A DNA stretch of 64,000 nucleotides from Lichenicoccus roseus (GTDB taxonomy: Bacteria > Pseudomonadota > Alphaproteobacteria > Acetobacterales > Acetobacteraceae), in NCBI RefSeq assembly GCF_005844085.1, contig NZ_VCDI01000004.1, positions 1-64,000 of the forward strand. Reading direction: 5' to 3'. Of this stretch, positions 16,857 to 26,434 are shown piece after piece. The notes beneath the pieces are model-generated. The model saw only the letters and a list, made by a program, of their open reading frames with translations, was not told the origin of the DNA and searched no databases. A program made the position numbers and the translations under genes. The first letter of the stretch is position 1. Each line of letters starts with the position of its first letter.

Positions 16857-18545
16857 GTGCGTCCGCCGCTTCTGCGATGCCTGCTGGTCGCTCTGCCGGT
16901 GATGGCCGGGAACGCCTTCGCCGCAGACCCGGCCGCCTCGCCGTACCAGTCCGCGCATCGCGGCGGAACGCTCCGGCTGACCGCGGATGCCAGCGGCGGC
17001 ACGCTCGATCCGCAGATCAACTACGTGAGCACCAACGCGCAGATCTTCGCAGTCACCAATGACGGCCTGACCACCTACGCCCATGTGGACGGTCCAGGCA
17101 GCGCCGTCGTCGTGCCCGACCTCGCCGACAGCCTGCCGACGCCGCTGGATGGCGGCCGCACCTATGTTTTCCATCTGCACCCGGGTGTGCGCTTCTCCAC
17201 CGGCCAGCCGGTACGGCCGAGCGACGTGCTGGCGACGATGCAGCGCATCTTCAAGGTTGGCAGCCCGACGGCGGGAAGTTTCTACGGCGGCATCGTCGGC
17301 GCGGCGCACTGCCTCAAGGATGCGCTTCATTGCACGCTCGCGGGCGGCGTCGAGGCGGATGATGCGGCCGGCACCGTCACCTTCCACCTGACCCAGCCGG
17401 ATGGCGAGTTCTTCGACAAGCTGGCGATGCCGCACGCCTCCGTCGTACCCGCCGATACGCCCGGCCACGATCTCGGCAACGTGCCCGCAGCCGCTACCGG
17501 GCCCTACGAGATCACCGAGTTCGACCCAAATCATGGCATGGTGCTGGAACGCAACCCGTATTTCCGGGTGTGGAGCGCCGTCGCCCAACCGGAGGGCTAT
17601 GTCGACCGGATCCAGTATGATTTCGGCCTGGGCGACGAAGCGCAGGTCACCGCCGTCGAGAATGGCCAATACGACTGGATGTTCAACAACAAGCCGCTCG
17701 ACCGGCTGGCCGAGCTCGGCGATCGCTACGCGTCGCAGGTCCACATCCAGAACATGTTCGCGATCTTCTACATGCCCATGAACATGAACCTGCCGCCGTT
17801 CGACAACCTGGAGGCCAGGCAGGCGGTCAACTACGCGGTCAATCGCCGGGCCATGGCAATACTGTTCGGCGGCAGCGCGGTGGCCGATCCGCTCTGCGAA
17901 ATGGTGCCGACCGGTATTCCCGGCCGCATCGACCGCTGCTTCTACAGCAGCGGCGCGGACCCCGATCATTCCGTGCCAGCCTGGCAGAAGCCCGATCTCG
18001 CCCGCGCCCGCGCGCTGGTCGAGGCAAGCGGCACCAAGGGCGCCAAGGTGACGCTGATCGCGCCCAACCGCGCCATCGATGTCTCGATGGGACTGTATCT
18101 GCAGAACACCCTGCAGCAGATCGGCTACGACACCTCGGTCAAGTTCGTGACCGACTCCGTTGCCTTCAACTATATCCAGAACACCAGCAACAAGGTGCAG
18201 ATCAGCCTCACCGACTGGTATGCCGACTACCCGGCGCCCTCGAATTTCCTCGACGACCTGTTCGGCTGCGAGAATTTCCATCCCGGCTCGGATTCCTCGA
18301 TCAACATCTCCGGCGTCTGCGATGCGCATCTGCAGGCCACCATGGATCGGGCCGGACGCATCTCGGTCACCGATCCCGCAGCCGGCAACGCACTCTGGGC
18401 GCAGGCCGGGCGGCAGGTCATGAAGCTCTCGGCGGCGGCTCCGCTGATACAGTTCAAGTATGTCGACCTGGTGTCGCGCCGGCTCGGCCACTACACCTAC
18501 ACGTTGCTGACTCACATGCTGTTTTCCCAGGTCTGGGTCCGGTGA
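16857..18545 (+). CDS. ABC peptide-type substrate-binding protein (family 5), copy 1
   Basis: 562 residues from GTG 16857, directly after the previous stop. A signal peptide ends AFA-AD (about residue 22). The mature protein has the family 5 opening RGGTLRLTADASGGTLDPQ, the RNPYFR segment and a C-terminal half with LARARALVEASG. Such periplasmic proteins capture di/oligopeptides or similar small molecules for an ABC importer. The second copy follows with a 4-base overlap. Shared blocks (IFKxGSPTAGSFYG, NxVQISLTxWxADYP) show that the two are tandem paralogues. Six Cys are present in the mature part, more than usual, and could form disulfides. Confidence 0.88.
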   Translation: MRPPLLRCLLVALPVMAGNAFAADPAASPYQSAHRGGTLRLTADASGGTLDPQINYVSTNAQIFAVTNDGLTTYAHVDGPGSAVVVPDLADSLPTPLDGGRTYVFHLHPGVRFSTGQPVRPSDVLATMQRIFKVGSPTAGSFYGGIVGAAHCLKDALHCTLAGGVEADDAAGTVTFHLTQPDGEFFDKLAMPHASVVPADTPGHDLGNVPAAATGPYEITEFDPNHGMVLERNPYFRVWSAVAQPEGYVDRIQYDFGLGDEAQVTAVENGQYDWMFNNKPLDRLAELGDRYASQVHIQNMFAIFYMPMNMNLPPFDNLEARQAVNYAVNRRAMAILFGGSAVADPLCEMVPTGIPGRIDRCFYSSGADPDHSVPAWQKPDLARARALVEASGTKGAKVTLIAPNRAIDVSMGLYLQNTLQQIGYDTSVKFVTDSVAFNYIQNTSNKVQISLTDWYADYPAPSNFLDDLFGCENFHPGSDSSINISGVCDAHLQATMDRAGRISVTDPAAGNALWAQAGRQVMKLSAAAPLIQFKYVDLVSRRLGHYTYTLLTHMLFSQVWVR

Positions 18546-20173
18546 GGTGGCTGGCGGCGGCGGCGATGATGGCGGTCGCGATGCCGGCCGCCGCACTCGC
18601 CGTCGATCTCCATCGTGGCGGCACGCTGCATCTCACCGCCAGCAGCGGCGTCGACACGCTCGATCCGCAGATCTCCTACAACAGCCAAAGCACCGAGCTG
18701 TTTGCCGCCGTCTATGATGGACTGGCGACTTTCCCGAAGGCGGCCGGAGCCGACAATGCGGTCGCCGACCTCGCCGAGGCGCTGCCGGTACCAACCGACG
18801 CAGGTCGCACCTATCGCTTCATCCTCCGTCCCGGCATCCGCTTCTCCAACGGCCAGTCCTTGACGGTGGACGACGTCGCCGCGTCGCTGCGACGCATCTT
18901 CAAGGCTGGCAGTCCGACCGCGGGCAGTTTCTATGGCAATATCGTCGGCGCCCAGGCATGCCTGCGGTCACCGGCGGACTGCACGCTTGCGGGTGGCGTG
19001 GTGACCGACCCCGCGATCCGCGGTATCACCATCCGCCTGGTGCATGCGGACCCGGAATTCCTCGACAAGCTTGCCTGGACCCACGCCAGCATCCTGCCAG
19101 CGAGCGCGCCGCCGCACGACGCCGGCGACACCCCCTTGCCAGGCACCGGCGCCTACCGCATCGTCTCGTACGACCCGCATCACGGCATGCTGCTCGACCG
19201 CAATCCCTATTTCCACGAATGGGACGCGGTGGCGCAGCCGGATGGCCATGTCGACAGGATCCGCCTCGACTACGGCCTCGACGAGGAAGCCGAGATCACC
19301 GCCATCGAGAATGGCCAGTTTGACTGGATGTACGAGAACAAGCCGCTCGACCGGCTCGGCGAGATAGCCGGACGCTATACCGCACAGGTTCATGTCTTCG
19401 ACCTGCCGAGCCTGTACTACCTTGCGATGAACACGCGCCAGCCGCCGTTCGACCGGCTGGCTGCGCGACAGGCGGTCAATCTCGCGGTCGATCGCAGGGC
19501 GGCGGTGCTGTTCATGGGCGGCCCTGGCGCGATGCTGCCGGCCTGCACCATGCTGCCACGCGGCATCACCGGCCATGTGCCCGACTGTCCGTCGCTCGGC
19601 GCCGGCAGCCCGGATCGCCTGCGGCCCGATCCCGTCCGGGCCCGCGCGCTGGTGGCGGCCAGCGGCACCCGGGGCATGCGGGTGATCCTGGTGGTGAACG
19701 CCAGCCGCAACGAGGACGCCCTCGGCGAAAACCTCCGCGAGACGCTGTCTCGGATCGGCTGGGACGCGGAGGTCCGCAGCATCACGCCGGCGGTGCAGTT
19801 CAACTACATCCAGAACAGCGCCAACAAGGTGCAGATCAGCCTGACCGGCTGGGATGCGGACTATCCCGGACCCGCGGACTTCCTGCAGGTTCTTTTCGAC
19901 TGCCGCAACATCCATCCCGGCTCGAACTCGTCGATCAATATATCCGCATTTTGCGATCCGGCCGTGCAGGCGATGTTCGACCGCGCCAACGCCACGCCCG
20001 ATACCGTCTCGCGCGCGGCGCTCTGGAGCGCCATCGACCGCCGCGTCATGGAGCAGTCTCCGGTGGCGCCCCTGGTGCAGCGCCGCTATGTCGACTTCGT
20101 GTCGAGGCGCCTCGGCCACTACGTCAACGCCGGCATCTACCACATGCTGTTCTCGCAGGTCTGGGTGCAATGA
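18542..20173 (+). CDS. ABC peptide-type substrate-binding protein (family 5), copy 2
   Basis: 543 residues, signal peptide about 1-20 (AALA-VD). It is a clear paralogue of the preceding gene, with the same fold landmarks (HRGGTLHLTASSG, DTLDPQISYN, IFKAGSPTAGSFYGN, RNPYFHEW, and a C-terminal LFSQVWVQ), but diverged over most surface positions. Two binding proteins with one set of permeases suggest that the importer accepts two related ligands. GTG 18542 overlaps the upstream stop, and the stop overlaps the ATG of the permease gene (ATGA). The ligand is not predictable. Confidence 0.88.
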   Translation: MRWLAAAAMMAVAMPAAALAVDLHRGGTLHLTASSGVDTLDPQISYNSQSTELFAAVYDGLATFPKAAGADNAVADLAEALPVPTDAGRTYRFILRPGIRFSNGQSLTVDDVAASLRRIFKAGSPTAGSFYGNIVGAQACLRSPADCTLAGGVVTDPAIRGITIRLVHADPEFLDKLAWTHASILPASAPPHDAGDTPLPGTGAYRIVSYDPHHGMLLDRNPYFHEWDAVAQPDGHVDRIRLDYGLDEEAEITAIENGQFDWMYENKPLDRLGEIAGRYTAQVHVFDLPSLYYLAMNTRQPPFDRLAARQAVNLAVDRRAAVLFMGGPGAMLPACTMLPRGITGHVPDCPSLGAGSPDRLRPDPVRARALVAASGTRGMRVILVVNASRNEDALGENLRETLSRIGWDAEVRSITPAVQFNYIQNSANKVQISLTGWDADYPGPADFLQVLFDCRNIHPGSNSSINISAFCDPAVQAMFDRANATPDTVSRAALWSAIDRRVMEQSPVAPLVQRRYVDFVSRRLGHYVNAGIYHMLFSQVWVQ

Positions 20174-21180
20174 GCGCGACACATCCCGCCACCCGCCGCT
20201 CCGGTCCCTGGACCACCGCCATGACGACGTTGCTGCGCGACCGCGCCGCGATGATCGCGCTGGCGGGGCTGCTGCTGATCATCGCCGCCTGCGTGCTGGC
20301 ACCTGTCTATGCGGAAGATATCGCGCACACCGACCCCTTCCAGAGCGACGTAGCCGCCACCGTCATGGTGCATGGCCAGGAACTCGCGGTGATGCAGCCG
20401 AACGACAACCCGCTGCATCTCGGCCTCACGCCGCTGGCGCCGACCTGGCATCCGTCCGCCTACCTGCTCGGTGCCGACAGCCAGGGACGCGACGTGATGG
20501 CGCGGCTGCTGTATGGCGGCCGCAACTCGCTGCTGATCAGCGCCGCCGCCACCGTGCTCTGCATCCTAATGGCGGCGTTCGTCGGCATCGTCTCCGGCTT
20601 CTTTGGCGGCGTCGTCGATGCGGCGCTGTCGCGGCTGATGGACATCATGTGGGCAATCCCGGTCTACCTGTTCGCGATCTCGCTCTCCATCGTCACCATC
20701 AGCCAGGGCCTGCGCATCGGCCCGTTCACCATCCGGAGCGACAACCTGCTGCTGCCGATCGGGATCATCGCGCTGGTCTATGTCCCGTATGCCGCGCGTC
20801 CGATACGCGGCCGCGTGCTCACGCTGCGTCGCAGCGAATTCGTGCTCGCCGCCCGTGGCCTCGGCGTCCCGCGGGGGCGCATCCTGCTGCGTGACATCCT
20901 GCCCAATGTCAGCTCCACGCTGATCGTGCTGGCGCCGTTGCTGATGGCACTGGCGATGCTGGCGGAGAGCGCGCTGTCGTTCCTGTCGATCGGCGTGCAG
21001 GCGCCGGCGGCGAGCTGGGGCACCATCATCCAGGACGGCCAGGGCCTGATCTACACCCGGCCGATGGTGGCGATCGCGCCGGGGCTCGCCATCGTGCTGA
21101 CGGTGCTGGCGCTCAACATCCTGGGCGACGGGCTGCGCGACGCGCTCGACGTGCGCGAGACCAGCCGGAGGCGCGGCTGA
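20170..21180 (+). CDS. ABC peptide-type permease (DppC-like)
   Basis: 336 residues, about six membrane helices. The N-terminal helix is followed by a long periplasmic insert (about 50-100), typical of DppC/OppC proteins. The ATPase-contact EAA loop reads EFVLAARGLGVPRGRILLRDILPN. It forms the inner-membrane channel together with the next gene product. Gene order is C before B, the reverse of the usual dppBC order. Both its ends overlap neighbours (ATGA upstream, TGATG downstream), so the subunits should be made in fixed ratio. Confidence 0.9.
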   Translation: MSATHPATRRSGPWTTAMTTLLRDRAAMIALAGLLLIIAACVLAPVYAEDIAHTDPFQSDVAATVMVHGQELAVMQPNDNPLHLGLTPLAPTWHPSAYLLGADSQGRDVMARLLYGGRNSLLISAAATVLCILMAAFVGIVSGFFGGVVDAALSRLMDIMWAIPVYLFAISLSIVTISQGLRIGPFTIRSDNLLLPIGIIALVYVPYAARPIRGRVLTLRRSEFVLAARGLGVPRGRILLRDILPNVSSTLIVLAPLLMALAMLAESALSFLSIGVQAPAASWGTIIQDGQGLIYTRPMVAIAPGLAIVLTVLALNILGDGLRDALDVRETSRRRG

Positions 21181-22154
21181 TGGCGATGGCGCTGCTGCGT
21201 CGCCTCGGCCAGACGGTCCTCGTGCTGTTCGGCATCAGCGTGCTGGTATTCCTGGTGTTCTTCGCAACCCCCGGCGCCGATCCGACCGCGCGTATCGCCG
21301 GCCGCAACGCCTCGCCCGAGACGATGGCGCTGATCCGGCACCAGTATGGCTTCGACCGGCCGTTGCCGGTGCAGTACGAGCGCATGATGGTCAGCCTGTT
21401 CGTCACCCGCGACCTGACCTCTTTCGTCGACCATGGCGAGCGCGTGGTGCCGGAGGTGTTCCGCGCCGCCCCCGTCACGCTGTCGCTGGTGTTCGGTGCC
21501 GCCATCGTCTGGGTGCTGGCCTCGATCGGCATGGGCACGCTGGCGACCGCACTGCGCGGCAGCCTGGTGGATCGCGGGCTGATGATCCTGGGCCTGATCG
21601 GGATTTCGATGCCGGTATTCTGGCTCGGCGAAGTCATCAACCTCGTCACCCAGAGCCGGATGCACGACAGCTGGATGTTCTCCTGGGTGCCCGGCCTCGG
21701 CTACGTGCCGCTGACGCAGGATCCGGTGGGCTGGTTCAAGGTGCTGGTGATCCCGTGGATCACGCTGGCGATCCTGTTCATCGGCATCTACGGCCGCGTG
21801 CTGCGTGCCGATCTCGTCGCCGCCTACAGCGAGGATTTCATGCGCACCGCGCAGGCAAAGGGATTGTCGGCCAGCCGGGTGCTGTTCCGGCACGGGCTGC
21901 GCACCTCGATGATCACCTTCGTCTCCCTGTTCGGGCTGGATTTCGCGCAGCTGGTCGGCGGCGGCGCGCTGCTGACCGAGGTGGTGTTCGGCCTGCAGGG
22001 CGTCGGACGGCTGACCTACCAGGCGCTGTCCAACCTGGACCTGCCGCTGATCATGGCGACGGTGATGTATTCGGCGGTGTTCGTCGTGCTGGCCAACGCG
22101 CTGGTCGATATCCTGTATGTGCTGCTCGATCCCAGGGTGCGCGATGCAGGATGA
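21180..22154 (+). CDS. ABC peptide-type permease (DppB-like)
   Basis: 324 residues, six predicted membrane helices. The N-terminus (LLRRLGQTVLVLFGISVLVF) and the following FFATPGADPTARIAG are typical of DppB/OppB permeases. The EAA loop reads EDFMRTAQAKGLSASRVLFRHGLR. It pairs with the DppC-like protein. Its ATG shares a base with the previous stop, and its last 11 bases overlap the start of the first ATPase gene. Confidence 0.9.
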   Translation: MAMALLRRLGQTVLVLFGISVLVFLVFFATPGADPTARIAGRNASPETMALIRHQYGFDRPLPVQYERMMVSLFVTRDLTSFVDHGERVVPEVFRAAPVTLSLVFGAAIVWVLASIGMGTLATALRGSLVDRGLMILGLIGISMPVFWLGEVINLVTQSRMHDSWMFSWVPGLGYVPLTQDPVGWFKVLVIPWITLAILFIGIYGRVLRADLVAAYSEDFMRTAQAKGLSASRVLFRHGLRTSMITFVSLFGLDFAQLVGGGALLTEVVFGLQGVGRLTYQALSNLDLPLIMATVMYSAVFVVLANALVDILYVLLDPRVRDAG

Positions 22155-23127
22155 GCTGTTCGCCGCCCGCGACCTGACGATCGCGCTGCCCGGCTCCCAG
22201 GGCAGCATGATCCGCATCGTCGAGAACCTCAGCTTCTCGCTGGCGCCGCGCGAGATCCTCGGCATCGTCGGCGAGTCGGGATCCGGCAAGAGCATGACGG
22301 CACTCGCCATCATGGGGCTGATCGACGTGCCGGGGGCCCGCATCACCGGCTCGATGCTCTTCAAGGGCCAGGAGCTGGTCGGACTCGGCGCGCGGGCACT
22401 TCGTCGCCTGCGTGGCCGCGAGATCGCGATGATCTTCCAGGACCCGATGACGGCGCTGACGCCGGTCCACACCATCGGCTGGCAGATCGACGAGCAGATC
22501 CGCGCTCATGAGAGCCTGAGCCGCGCCGGCGCCCGTGCGCGCACCATCGACCTTCTCGGCGAGATGGGCGTGCCGGATCCGAGGCGTGCCGCCGACCGCT
22601 ATCCGCACCAGCTTTCCGGCGGACTGCGGCAGCGCGCGATGATCGCCATGGCGCTGTCCTGCAACCCCTCGCTGCTGATCGCCGACGAGCCGACCACGGC
22701 GCTCGACGTGACGGTGCAGGCGCAGATCCTCGACCTGCTGCGGCGGCTCCGGCACAATTTCGGCTCGTCGGTGCTGCTGATCACGCATGACATGGGCGTC
22801 GTCGCCGAAACCTGCGACCGAACGCTGGTGCTGTATGCCGGCAACGTCGCCGAGCGTGGCCCGACCGGCGACATCTTCGCGCATCCCGGCCACCCCTACG
22901 CGCGCGCGCTGCTTGCCTCGATCCCGCCCCTGCATGGGGTGCGCCCGAGCCGGCTGCTGTCCATCCCGGGACAGCCGCCAAGCCCCGCCGAACGCCCGGC
23001 GGGCTGTCCGTTCCGGCCGCGCTGTCCGCAGGCGCATGCGCAGTGCGAGCAGACCCCGCCAATGGTCCGGCGCGGCGAGCAGGATATCGCCTGCGTGCTC
23101 GCGGCGCCCGAGCCCGTGCAGGCATGA
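22144..23127 (+). CDS. ABC peptide-type ATPase (DppD-like)
   Basis: 327 residues. Walker A is GESGSGKS, the Q-loop is [10 protein letters not shown], the signature is LSGGLRQR, Walker B is [12 protein letters not shown] and the switch His is in LITHDMG. A C-terminal oligopeptide-transporter domain carries a Cys cluster ([14 protein letters not shown]) of the type that can bind an iron-sulfur centre in some Dpp/Opp ATPases. ATG 22144 follows an AGGG site; the frame upstream to 22117 belongs to the permease overlap. It works with the next ATPase as a heterodimer. Confidence 0.92.
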   Translation: MQDELFAARDLTIALPGSQGSMIRIVENLSFSLAPREILGIVGESGSGKSMTALAIMGLIDVPGARITGSMLFKGQELVGLGARALRRLRGREIAMIFQDPMTALTPVHTIGWQIDEQIRAHESLSRAGARARTIDLLGEMGVPDPRRAADRYPHQLSGGLRQRAMIAMALSCNPSLLIADEPTTALDVTVQAQILDLLRRLRHNFGSSVLLITHDMGVVAETCDRTLVLYAGNVAERGPTGDIFAHPGHPYARALLASIPPLHGVRPSRLLSIPGQPPSPAERPAGCPFRPRCPQAHAQCEQTPPMVRRGEQDIACVLAAPEPVQA

Positions 23128-24164
23128 CGCCAATTATTGAAGCGCGCTCGCTGGGCAAGCACTACCGGGTCGCCGGAGGAGGATTGTTTGGGCAGTCGCG
23201 GCGCACGCTGCGGGCTCTGGACAACGTTTCGCTTCACGTCATGCCCGGGGAGACGCTCGGCATCGTGGGCGAGTCCGGCTGCGGCAAGTCCACCCTCGGC
23301 CGTTGCCTGCTGCGCCTGACCCAGAGCAGCAGCGGCCGCGTGTTGTTCGAGGGGGAGGATATCACGACGCGAAGCGAGCGCGCGTTGCGCCGCCTGCGCC
23401 CGCGCATGCAGATGGTGTTCCAGGACTCCTATGCGTCGCTCAACCCGCGCCGGCGTATCGCCGACCTGCTGTCCGAGCCGATGCGCGTGCACAGGCAGCC
23501 AAGCGGCGCCCCGCACGACCGCAGCTTCATCGCACAGCGGCTGCGCGACCTGCTCGACCTGACCGGCCTGCCGATCAGCGCGCTCGACCGCTATCCGCAC
23601 GAGTTTTCCGGCGGCCAGCGCCAGCGTATCAACATCGCCCGCGCGCTTGCCTTGCAGCCCAGCCTGATCGTTGCCGACGAGCCGGTCTCGGCACTCGACG
23701 TGTCGATCCAGGCGCAGATCATCAACCTGTTCACCGACCTGCGTGAAACCCTGGGCCTGACCTACATCTTCATCGCGCACGATCTCAGCGTGGTGCGGCA
23801 GATCGCATCGTCGGTTGCCGTGATGTATCTCGGCGCCATCGTCGAGCGCGGTGGGACCGACAGCGTGTTGCACGCACCGGCGCATCCCTACACGGCGGCT
23901 CTGATCACCGCGGTGCCGGAACCGGTGGTCAGCGCGGGAGCCCGGTCCCGGGTCATCCTCAAGGGCGATGTGCCGAGCCCGGTCTCACCGCCGCCCGGCT
24001 GCCGGTTCCACACGCGCTGTCCGAAGGCCGAGGCGCGCTGCAGTGTGGAGATCCCGGCCCTGCGTCCGCTCGTGCCCGCCCCGGACGAGGCGCTCCACGA
24101 GGTCGCCTGTCATTATCCGCTCCATCCCGCCAGCAACGTGCCCGACCGGTACGCGACAGGGTAA
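23124..24164 (+). CDS. ABC peptide-type ATPase (DppF-like)
   Basis: 346 residues. Walker A is GESGCGKS, Q-loop MVFQDSYASLNPR, signature FSGGQRQR, Walker B LIVADEPVSALD, and switch His in IAHDLS. The C-terminal domain again has a paired Cys motif (CRFHTRCPKAEARC). It is the last gene of the importer set and starts inside the stop of the DppD-like gene (ATGA). A hairpin between this gene and the convergent chemoreceptor probably ends transcription. Confidence 0.92.
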   Translation: MTPIIEARSLGKHYRVAGGGLFGQSRRTLRALDNVSLHVMPGETLGIVGESGCGKSTLGRCLLRLTQSSSGRVLFEGEDITTRSERALRRLRPRMQMVFQDSYASLNPRRRIADLLSEPMRVHRQPSGAPHDRSFIAQRLRDLLDLTGLPISALDRYPHEFSGGQRQRINIARALALQPSLIVADEPVSALDVSIQAQIINLFTDLRETLGLTYIFIAHDLSVVRQIASSVAVMYLGAIVERGGTDSVLHAPAHPYTAALITAVPEPVVSAGARSRVILKGDVPSPVSPPPGCRFHTRCPKAEARCSVEIPALRPLVPAPDEALHEVACHYPLHPASNVPDRYATG

Positions 24165-24182
24165 GCGCTTTCGTTTCCGCAG

Positions 24183-24233
24183 GCACGTTCGCTCCGGCTC
24201 TCACCCGCTTGTGCAGTCCGGGCCGGAGCGTGC
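24183..24233. terminator. Hairpin between convergent dppF-like and chemoreceptor genes
   Basis: CGCTCCGGC (24190-24198) pairs perfectly with GCCGGAGCG (24222-24230), and GCA/TGC extend it after a bulge. The loop is 23 bases. It occupies the 84-base gap between two converging stops, where a bidirectional terminator is expected. No U-tract is present. Confidence 0.35.
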
Positions 24234-24248
24234 GGCTGCCGCGATGGC

Positions 24249-26273
24249 TCAGGCGGCGGCGGGGACCGATCGGTGGACGTTCTGGTCCAGTGCGCGTTGC
24301 AGCTGTCCCCTTGTGGATCCATCGAGCACGAAGCGTACACGCAACTGATCGGCAGCCTGCCCGACGATTTCGGCAGCAACGGACCCTGACAGCAACCCTG
24401 GCAGGGCCAGAGCCAGTCTTCCTCGCGGCCGCAAATGAGCTGGAATACAGAGCAAGGCGCCGCTGGCGGAGATGTCGAGCAGTTCGACCTCCGTCGCCCC
24501 ATCCGGCAGGCCGTCCCCCGTCAGACGGGCCGCTTGTTGCATCGGCAACCGCGTGTCCCCGCGGCGGTTCAATTCGGGGGCAGAGGCACGTATCGCCCGC
24601 ACCAGGTCGTTGCGCAGCGTCGAGACGGCGTGGCGGGTCTTGCCGGCCTGATCCAGGACGTCGGCAGCCCGCGTCTTGGAGAGGATCGTCTCCCTCGAGA
24701 CGATCGAGAGCCGGTCCGACATGGTACGCGTGCCCTCGGCGGTCGCGGTGACCGCCCGGGCGATGTCGATGGCCGCCGACGACTGCCGCTCGATCGCATC
24801 GAGGATGGCAGCGGCGATACGGTCCACGTCGGCAACAATCGTGGAAATGCCGCCGACCTGCCTGACCGCGTCGTTCATCGCGACGTGGATCATCCTGACC
24901 TGACCGTTGATCTCGTCGGTTGCTTTCGCCGTCTGCGACGCCAGCGACTTGACCTCCGAGGCCACTACGGCGAAGCCGCGCCCGGCTTCACCGGCACGTG
25001 CCGCCTCGATGGTTGCGTTCAGCGCCAGAAGGTTGGTCCTGCTGGCAATGTCGGCCACCAGCCGGGTGATGTCGCTGATCCGCGCCACCGTCTGCGACAG
25101 CGCCTGTATGGCGCTGCTGCTCGCCTGGCTCTCGCTGACTGCGTGTCGCGTCGCGGCGCTGGCGGAGCCTACCTGAGCGGCGATCGCGCCCATGGTGGTC
25201 GAAAGCTCCTGGACCGTGTCGGCGATGACCAGGCTCTGGTCCAGCATCTGCCTGGCCTCGTTCGAGACCTCCTCGCTGTCGCGTCCAACCGCCGCTGCGG
25301 ATCGAACCATGTCGTCCGCGGCCGTGCTCACGCGCTCCATGCCCGCGGCCACTTGGTCCACCGCCGATGCCGCCTCGTCCTCGATCTCTCTGGCCAATCG
25401 CCGCATCCCTTCGATACGCGAGACCTCCGACGCAGCGCGCTCCTCTTCCGCGACCAGCTGCAGTCCCAGGGAAGCAGCGGCCCCATCCCGGAGGGCCACC
25501 AGCGCTCGTCCGAGATCGCCGAGCTGGTCCCGGCGCCCGGTCCCCGGGACCACCGTGGCGAGATTTCCCTCGGCCAGCGAACGTGTCGTCGCAGCCAGGC
25601 GCAGCAGCGGCCTGAGGGCAAGCCGCAGCGCCAGCCAGTTTGCCAGGGCGGCGAGGATGGAGAGCAGGACCGTCCCGGCGATCGCGGTCCTGACGAGCCG
25701 GGTGATCGGCGCATAGAGCTCGATCAGGGGCATTCCGACAAATAGGATGCCGATGATGTGGCCACTGCCGTCGCGCAGCGGTTCATAGATCGCGAGATGC
25801 GCACGGCCGAGGATCATGGCAATCCCCTGGTAGGTTTCGCCGCGCAGGAAGATGGCGTCATGCACCGGACCGGGAGCAAGCCGGGTGCCCAGTGCTCTCC
25901 TTCCGTCCGGCTTGATGATGTTGGTCGCGATCCGCACGTCACCTGCGAACAAGGTCGCGGTGCCGCCCCCGGTATGCCGCAACGCGTCGACGATATCCTC
26001 ACGGTCGTTCAGGACATGGCCGCCGAGCGAAAGCCGGCCGTCATGCAGCGTCCACTTTTCGCCGAGCGGGCTCAGCAGCTCCTTGAGCAGGACCACGTTG
26101 GTACCGAGCTGGCGATGCGCCGCATCCGTCAGCGCCAGCCGCGATGCCCGCAGCGTCCAGGCCTCTACGGCGGTCACGGCAAAGACCATGATCAGCAGCG
26201 ACGCGAGCACGAGTTGCGGTGCAAGACCGAAACGGAAAAGACATCTACGCAAGAGCGATAGCAGGATGGGCAC
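24249..26273 (-). CDS. Methyl-accepting chemotaxis protein with C-terminal PilZ domain
   Basis: 674 residues from GTG 26273 (GAGG 7 bases upstream; the frame is open to 26300). Order: membrane helix (about 15-38), periplasmic single-Cache-like sensor (about 40-185), second helix (about 190-212), HAMP, then a cytoplasmic signalling domain with the hairpin tip [20 protein letters not shown]. It ends with a PilZ domain (about 575-665) whose RRGDTR and DISASG motifs match the RxxxR and D/NxSxxG c-di-GMP contacts. It may sense a small ligand outside and c-di-GMP inside, adjusting motility. No che genes are adjacent. It is a possible effector of the GGDEF-EAL protein at 9.7-11.9 kb. Confidence 0.9.
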   Translation of the reverse strand: MPILLSLLRRCLFRFGLAPQLVLASLLIMVFAVTAVEAWTLRASRLALTDAAHRQLGTNVVLLKELLSPLGEKWTLHDGRLSLGGHVLNDREDIVDALRHTGGGTATLFAGDVRIATNIIKPDGRRALGTRLAPGPVHDAIFLRGETYQGIAMILGRAHLAIYEPLRDGSGHIIGILFVGMPLIELYAPITRLVRTAIAGTVLLSILAALANWLALRLALRPLLRLAATTRSLAEGNLATVVPGTGRRDQLGDLGRALVALRDGAAASLGLQLVAEEERAASEVSRIEGMRRLAREIEDEAASAVDQVAAGMERVSTAADDMVRSAAAVGRDSEEVSNEARQMLDQSLVIADTVQELSTTMGAIAAQVGSASAATRHAVSESQASSSAIQALSQTVARISDITRLVADIASRTNLLALNATIEAARAGEAGRGFAVVASEVKSLASQTAKATDEINGQVRMIHVAMNDAVRQVGGISTIVADVDRIAAAILDAIERQSSAAIDIARAVTATAEGTRTMSDRLSIVSRETILSKTRAADVLDQAGKTRHAVSTLRNDLVRAIRASAPELNRRGDTRLPMQQAARLTGDGLPDGATEVELLDISASGALLCIPAHLRPRGRLALALPGLLSGSVAAEIVGQAADQLRVRFVLDGSTRGQLQRALDQNVHRSVPAAA

Positions 26274-26434
26274 TGCGGAACCTCGTAGCGGTCGCAGCAC
26301 ATATTGGGCATCAGACCTTACCGAATGCTTAATCGAGCTTAGGAAGGTCTTGCGGCAACGCAGTGACGCTCAGCCGTTGGCAGGCCGCGGGAAATCGCCC
26401 GTCATATCTTCCCCCGTCGATCTCGGCGGGAACC

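Noticed and set aside
14185-18596. Two long minus-strand frames opposite polA, the Sco gene and the first binding protein
   Set aside because: They are shadows of well-supported genes on the plus strand; no motifs, no starts with ribosome sites.
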